Assembly (NCBI GenBank): GCA_019120315.1
Contig: DWVJ01000007.1
Location: 1 to 64,000 of the forward strand
DNA from: Candidatus Ruminococcus avistercoris
Lineage (GTDB): Bacteria > Bacillota > Clostridia > Lachnospirales > Lachnospiraceae
Length of the DNA: 64,000 bases
Direction: 5' to 3'
Part shown: in pieces, positions 60,483 to 64,000 of the stretch
Numbering within the stretch: position 1 is the stretch's first letter
Layout: the number at the start of each line of letters is the position of its first letter
Position numbers and translations under genes: made by a program
Notes under the pieces: model-generated
Database searches by the model: none
What the model saw: only the letters and a program-made list of their open reading frames with translations
Told to the model about the DNA's origin: nothing

Positions 60483-61991
60483 TTAATCCAGATGCAGTTC
60501 CAGAAGGTCCTCCGGCGGTACCTTCCACTGGGATTCTTCCTTGAACTTTTTCAGCTGGGCAGCCGCCGTCTTGATGGGCGCATTGGTTCCCGCGCCGGCC
60601 ATACAGCCGCCGGGACAGCCCATACCTTCGATCAGACAGCCCTTCATCTTTCCCGCCTTGGCCAGCGTCAGCGCCTTCTTACAGTCAGCCAGCCCTTCCG
60701 CATGTTCAATCTTCACCGGAACATCCGGATAGTATTCCTCCACGCATTGGCGGATGGCGTCCGCCACACCGCCGGCCACCGCATAGCCCCGGCCTGCCGC
60801 CGTGGCGTCGTTGAGTCCTTCCGCTGCCGGTTCCATCTCCTCCGGATGGATCCCTTTGGCGTCAAACATACCCAGAAGTTCCTCGAAGGTGATGACAAAG
60901 TCCACATCGCTGCGCACCGTCCGGCGGGAAGCTTCCAGCTTTTTCGAAGCGCAGGGGCCGATAAATACCACATGGGCGTTGGGTGATTTCCGCTTAATGC
61001 TGCGGGCTGTGGCCACCATGGGCGTCAGTTCCTGGGAAACACTGTCCACCAGATCGGGGAAGTATTTCTTCGCCAGCATAGACCAGGAGGGACAGCAGGA
61101 AGTAAGAAGGAAAGGCAGTTCTCCCGTCACCACTTTCTCCGCATAATGATGCGCCTCCGCCACCGCTCCGATATCAGCGCCCAGAGCGACTTCATAGACA
61201 TCCCGAAAGCCCAGAGCCATCAGCGCAGCTTTCAGTTTGCCGTAGCTGACATTCTTCCCAAACTGTCCCACATGGGCCGGAGCAACTTCCGCCACGATAT
61301 ACTGGCCTTCCCGCAGCGCTTTGCACAGCTGGAAGATCTGGGATTTGTCGGAAATGGCTCCGAAGGGACAGCTGACCATGCACATGCCGCAGGAAACGCA
61401 TTTTTCCGTATTGATCTTTGCCCTTCCCTGCTCGTCGCTTTCGATGGCGTCCACGCCGCAGGCTCTGGCGCAGGGGCGCTCCAGTCTGGAGATGGCGTCA
61501 TAAGGGCAGACCTGCTTGCACTTGCCGCAGCGGATGCATTTTTCCTGATCGATGATGGATTTCCCCTTTTTGATGATGATAGCTCCCTTGGGGCAGACCT
61601 GGCGGCAGGGATGCGCCACGCATCCGCGGCACATATCGCTGACTACGTAACTGTTTGGTTCGCAGGCGTCGCAGGCCGATGGAATCACCTGCATGAGAGG
61701 CGGCTCATAATACTTTTCATCGATGTTGCTTTTTTCCATTCCGGCAGTGATATGCACGGCTTTGTTCTCCGGCCGCAGGGACATACCCATGGCCAGACGG
61801 ACCCGTTCGCTGGCTACCGCCCGCTCCCGGTAGATGCTGTCGCGGTACCGCGCCCGTTCCTGGACGATACGGTAGGGTATCGCCTCAATTTCTGCTTTAA
61901 AATGATCCTGATCCGATTCAAATGCCACTGCTGCGATTTCTCTGAAGACTTCCCTGCGGATTTTTCTGATCGGAGTGTCCAATCCTCTCAT
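60483..61991 (-). CDS. Monomeric [FeFe]-hydrogenase-like protein
   Basis: The 502-aa protein has an Fe-S region (about 90-220) with CRGCVAHPCRQVC, CIRCGKCKQVCP and CVSCGMCMVSCP ferredoxin motifs. It then has the H-cluster motifs TSCCPSW, GPCASKKLEASR and EGMGCPGGCMAGAG. L2 has GPC rather than MPC and L3 deviates from MACxxGCxxGGG, so it is closer to monomeric group B-type enzymes. The ATG at 61991 follows AAAGGAG. It may make or sense H2. No maturases HydEFG are in the window. Confidence 0.85.
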   Translation of the reverse strand: MRGLDTPIRKIRREVFREIAAVAFESDQDHFKAEIEAIPYRIVQERARYRDSIYRERAVASERVRLAMGMSLRPENKAVHITAGMEKSNIDEKYYEPPLMQVIPSACDACEPNSYVVSDMCRGCVAHPCRQVCPKGAIIIKKGKSIIDQEKCIRCGKCKQVCPYDAISRLERPCARACGVDAIESDEQGRAKINTEKCVSCGMCMVSCPFGAISDKSQIFQLCKALREGQYIVAEVAPAHVGQFGKNVSYGKLKAALMALGFRDVYEVALGADIGAVAEAHHYAEKVVTGELPFLLTSCCPSWSMLAKKYFPDLVDSVSQELTPMVATARSIKRKSPNAHVVFIGPCASKKLEASRRTVRSDVDFVITFEELLGMFDAKGIHPEEMEPAAEGLNDATAAGRGYAVAGGVADAIRQCVEEYYPDVPVKIEHAEGLADCKKALTLAKAGKMKGCLIEGMGCPGGCMAGAGTNAPIKTAAAQLKKFKEESQWKVPPEDLLELHLD

Positions 61992-62096
61992 ACATACTCT
62001 CCTTTGACAATGGTATTTTTCTATTTTTTTAAATATTTTACCATCGAACAGGAAGGACTTCAATAGCTCACTTTGTATCTCTTTTCATACTTTTCA

Positions 62097-62840
62097 TCAA
62101 TAAAAGTGCTGATTGCCGATCTGAATGCCCTGGCCGCTGCCGCTGTTGAAATACAGACAATCGCCCACCGGATTTGCGCCCGCCAGCGCCTCCCGGGCCG
62201 CTTCATAACAGTCGCTTCTGGCTCCCTGGGCCAGGACATTAGATAAAATTCCGCTGGCCACCGGGGAGAACTGCCCGCTCTGGTATACCACATCAGTAAT
62301 ATTGTCAGGGAACTGTCCGGAACGCACCCGGTTTAATACCACAGCGCCCACCGCCACCTTCCCTTCATGGCTCTCTCCGCCGGCCTCACACTGGATGATA
62401 GCCGCCAAAAGATCCAGCTCACTGCCGGATACGGCAGAAGCGGCTTCTTCCTGAACAGAACCGGATGCACTGCTTCCCTGGTAATCCTCTATGGAAACCG
62501 CTGTGACAGTATCCTCCCCATGGGCGGACTCATAGAGTCGGCGCGCTTCCTCTCCGAAAACCAGCAGATCGTTTCGAATATATCCCTCCACTTCTCCGGA
62601 GACAACATAGGTCCAGGTTTCTCCCCGTTCCACCACATCCGCCATGGCTCCTGCCGGCAGGACGCCCAGCCGCTCAGACTGTATAGTGGCCTCGCTGCGG
62701 ATATTGGCGCAGGATATCACGTCCGCCGCCGCTTTATCTTCCCAGTTCTGGTCTTCTGCAAATACCGGCACGCAGGCCAGTACAGACACCGCTGCCGCTG
62801 CTGTCAGTACCTGCAGTTTCCTTCTTGCATGCATTCCCAT
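62097..62840 (-). CDS. SleB-like cell-wall hydrolase with SH3 domain
   Basis: The 247-aa protein has a signal peptide (about 1-29, cleavage after FAEDQ region), an SH3-like domain (about 35-95, SANIRSEATIQSERLGVLPAGAM), a Ser-rich linker, and a C-terminal hydrolase_2/SleB domain (about 135-247, LDLLAAIIQCEAGGESHEGKVAVGAVVLNRV). It cuts peptidoglycan outside the cell, perhaps in spore germination or growth. It is a single gene with a promoter upstream. Confidence 0.9.
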   Translation of the reverse strand: MGMHARRKLQVLTAAAAVSVLACVPVFAEDQNWEDKAAADVISCANIRSEATIQSERLGVLPAGAMADVVERGETWTYVVSGEVEGYIRNDLLVFGEEARRLYESAHGEDTVTAVSIEDYQGSSASGSVQEEAASAVSGSELDLLAAIIQCEAGGESHEGKVAVGAVVLNRVRSGQFPDNITDVVYQSGQFSPVASGILSNVLAQGARSDCYEAAREALAGANPVGDCLYFNSGSGQGIQIGNQHFY

Positions 62841-62922
62841 AACATACCTCCTGAAATCAATTTATTACAAATTTGTTACATTTTATTACGGAGTTATGTT
62901 ATCATCGTTACGTTTTCATGTC

Positions 62923-62963
62923 AAGAAAAAGATGGTGCCAATTTCTGACACCATCTTTTCTTT
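62923..62963. terminator. Terminator after the polysaccharide deacetylase
   Basis: GATGGTG (62931-62937) and CACCATC (62949-62955) form a stem with U-runs on both sides, serving the minus-strand gene that ends at 62979. Confidence 0.75.
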
Positions 62964-62978
62964 TTTATCATTTTTACA

Positions 62979-64000
62979 TTACAGTTCCGGCACGTTGGGC
63001 CTGGTCGTATCGTAAACCTCCGCCGCGTCAAAAAGATCCGCCGTCTTCCTCTGGGTGGGATCCTCCATGATCTTATCCTGGTACAGCCGGTATCCGTCCA
63101 GATTCCGCCGTCCCTGACGCACATAGTTGTCACGGATCTGCAGGAAATACTGGGTGGAATCCACGTTGCAGTAGAAGTTGTATCCCTGAGATTTCAGGTA
63201 TGCGAATTTCTCATTGGCCGGATCGTAGTCGTGCCAGTCTCCCAGATCCTCGCCGTGGGCAAAGATAATGGTATCCGTGCCGCCCACCAGCGGAGCCACG
63301 TAAGTTTCCCATTTCTCCGTATCCGTCTTCAGATCCTCCAGGGAAATCTGCGCGATATGGCGGTGCCCCCAGGTGTGGCTGGCAAACTCCCAGCCATCCT
63401 CTTTCATGGCGTCCGCCACTTTCTTGGCCTCTTCACACTCCTTGTCATAGTCAAAATCCGGATGCTCCTCCAGCCATTTGGCCTGATCCTGATCCAGATG
63501 CTCCGGATCCCGGCTCTCGTAGACGCCGTCGGTCCGGTATCCCAGGATACCGTTGTAGCCTGTCAGCGCGATGATCCCTTTGGCTCCCCGGTAGGAAGCG
63601 TCAGGATGTTCCTCCAGGAACTGATCCATCAGCGGCACCACATCATAAGCTCCAGTGGACACGGAACCATCGTCGTTGATATATTCGCAGGTTGGCTTGC
63701 CATTTTCATCCAGCACGATTTTGGAGGCAATGCCTCTGCCATCATAACTGTGATAGTAACTCAGATCGTCCAGGGACAGCACATAAGCCTTCTTATCCGG
63801 CGGCAGCATGATCTGATTCTCTGTGAAATGGACGGTACCGTCCTCATCGGTGGTCTGATTTACCAGATCCCGAAGCCGCACCATCACGTAGCCCCGATCA
63901 TACATTTCCTGGGTGATTTTTTCAAACTCGCTGACTGTCGTCATCCACTGGTTGAATCCTGCCGTCAGAGGATCGTCGGGATTGCCGAAGCATTTATCCG
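62979..64000 (-). CDS. Polysaccharide deacetylase (CE4-like), 5' end beyond window
   Basis: The frame is open through the right edge, so the true start is outside. The visible 340 residues include AYVLSLDDLSYYHSY (the DD motif of NodB proteins), SHTWGHRHIAQIS (H-x3-H metal site, SHTWGHRH) and IIFAHGEDLGDW. It probably deacetylates a cell-wall or surface sugar. It is followed by a terminator and the SleB-like gene. Confidence 0.85.
   Translation of the reverse strand, partial: DKCFGNPDDPLTAGFNQWMTTVSEFEKITQEMYDRGYVMVRLRDLVNQTTDEDGTVHFTENQIMLPPDKKAYVLSLDDLSYYHSYDGRGIASKIVLDENGKPTCEYINDDGSVSTGAYDVVPLMDQFLEEHPDASYRGAKGIIALTGYNGILGYRTDGVYESRDPEHLDQDQAKWLEEHPDFDYDKECEEAKKVADAMKEDGWEFASHTWGHRHIAQISLEDLKTDTEKWETYVAPLVGGTDTIIFAHGEDLGDWHDYDPANEKFAYLKSQGYNFYCNVDSTQYFLQIRDNYVRQGRRNLDGYRLYQDKIMEDPTQRKTADLFDAAEVYDTTRPNVPEL

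Overview
The window looks like a chromosome segment from a gut-type anaerobic Clostridia, most likely Lachnospiraceae (inferred from gene content, not from a marker gene). The pointers are AGGAGG-type ribosome binding sites nearly everywhere, a T-box leader, a glycine riboswitch, two BceRS/BceAB-like modules, an ECF vitamin-type transporter, a split acyl-CoA dehydratase activase trio, a monomeric [FeFe]-hydrogenase, and small DUF3791/DUF3990 proteins typical of that family.

Layout. 0-0.6 kb: a 54-bp tandem repeat and a leftward T-box leader (apparent Trp specifier) whose target gene lies outside the window. 0.6-4 kb: a broken Rpn-type nuclease, an AraC regulator and a divergent inositol-dehydrogenase-like oxidoreductase. 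4-9.1 kb: a leftward ECF transporter operon (S, fused A-A', T) with a PHP phosphoesterase and an RpiR regulator. 9.2-12.5 kb: a glycine-riboswitch-controlled Na+/alanine-glycine symporter divergent from an unusual XRE-HTH/alanine-aminotransferase fusion. Four copies of a 12-bp palindromic motif lie between them, and the fusion has a strong internal ribosome binding site and start. 12.5-15.5 kb: COG3580/COG3581/COG1924 activase genes. 15.6-22.4 kb: PBP1A with an attenuator-like leader, and a MarR-controlled heterodimeric ABC exporter. 22.5-27.1 kb: a PucR regulator divergent from a URO-D-family protein, then an ECF sigma/anti-sigma pair with its own ECF promoter.

27.2-42.7 kb is accessory. Two paralogous modules (response regulator, kinase, ABC ATPase, 833-aa FtsX permease) flank a set of toxin-antitoxin-like genes, whole and decayed: GrpB, a Cys-rich protein, a DUF3791/DUF3990 cassette that has lost its toxin, ParE and Phd stubs, and an intact HTH-DUF3990 (ADP-ribosyltransferase-like) protein coupled to a 162-aa partner. 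A Fic protein and GNAT acetyltransferases lie just outside. 43-50.3 kb carries a TetR-controlled pair of YbtPQ/IrtAB-like ABC proteins and an ABC-2 type transporter. 50.6-53.1 kb is another mobile-element graveyard: a terminase small-subunit stub, HigBA, a frameshifted ParB and a type I toxin/antisense-RNA-like locus.

53.2-64 kb is mostly housekeeping on the minus strand: LysRS with an extra tRNA-binding domain, GreA, a small unknown protein, DusB, BirA, ornithine carbamoyltransferase, SPFH/NfeD, the [FeFe]-hydrogenase, a SleB-like wall hydrolase and the 3' part of a polysaccharide deacetylase. All functional statements come from motif reading by eye; no database search was run.
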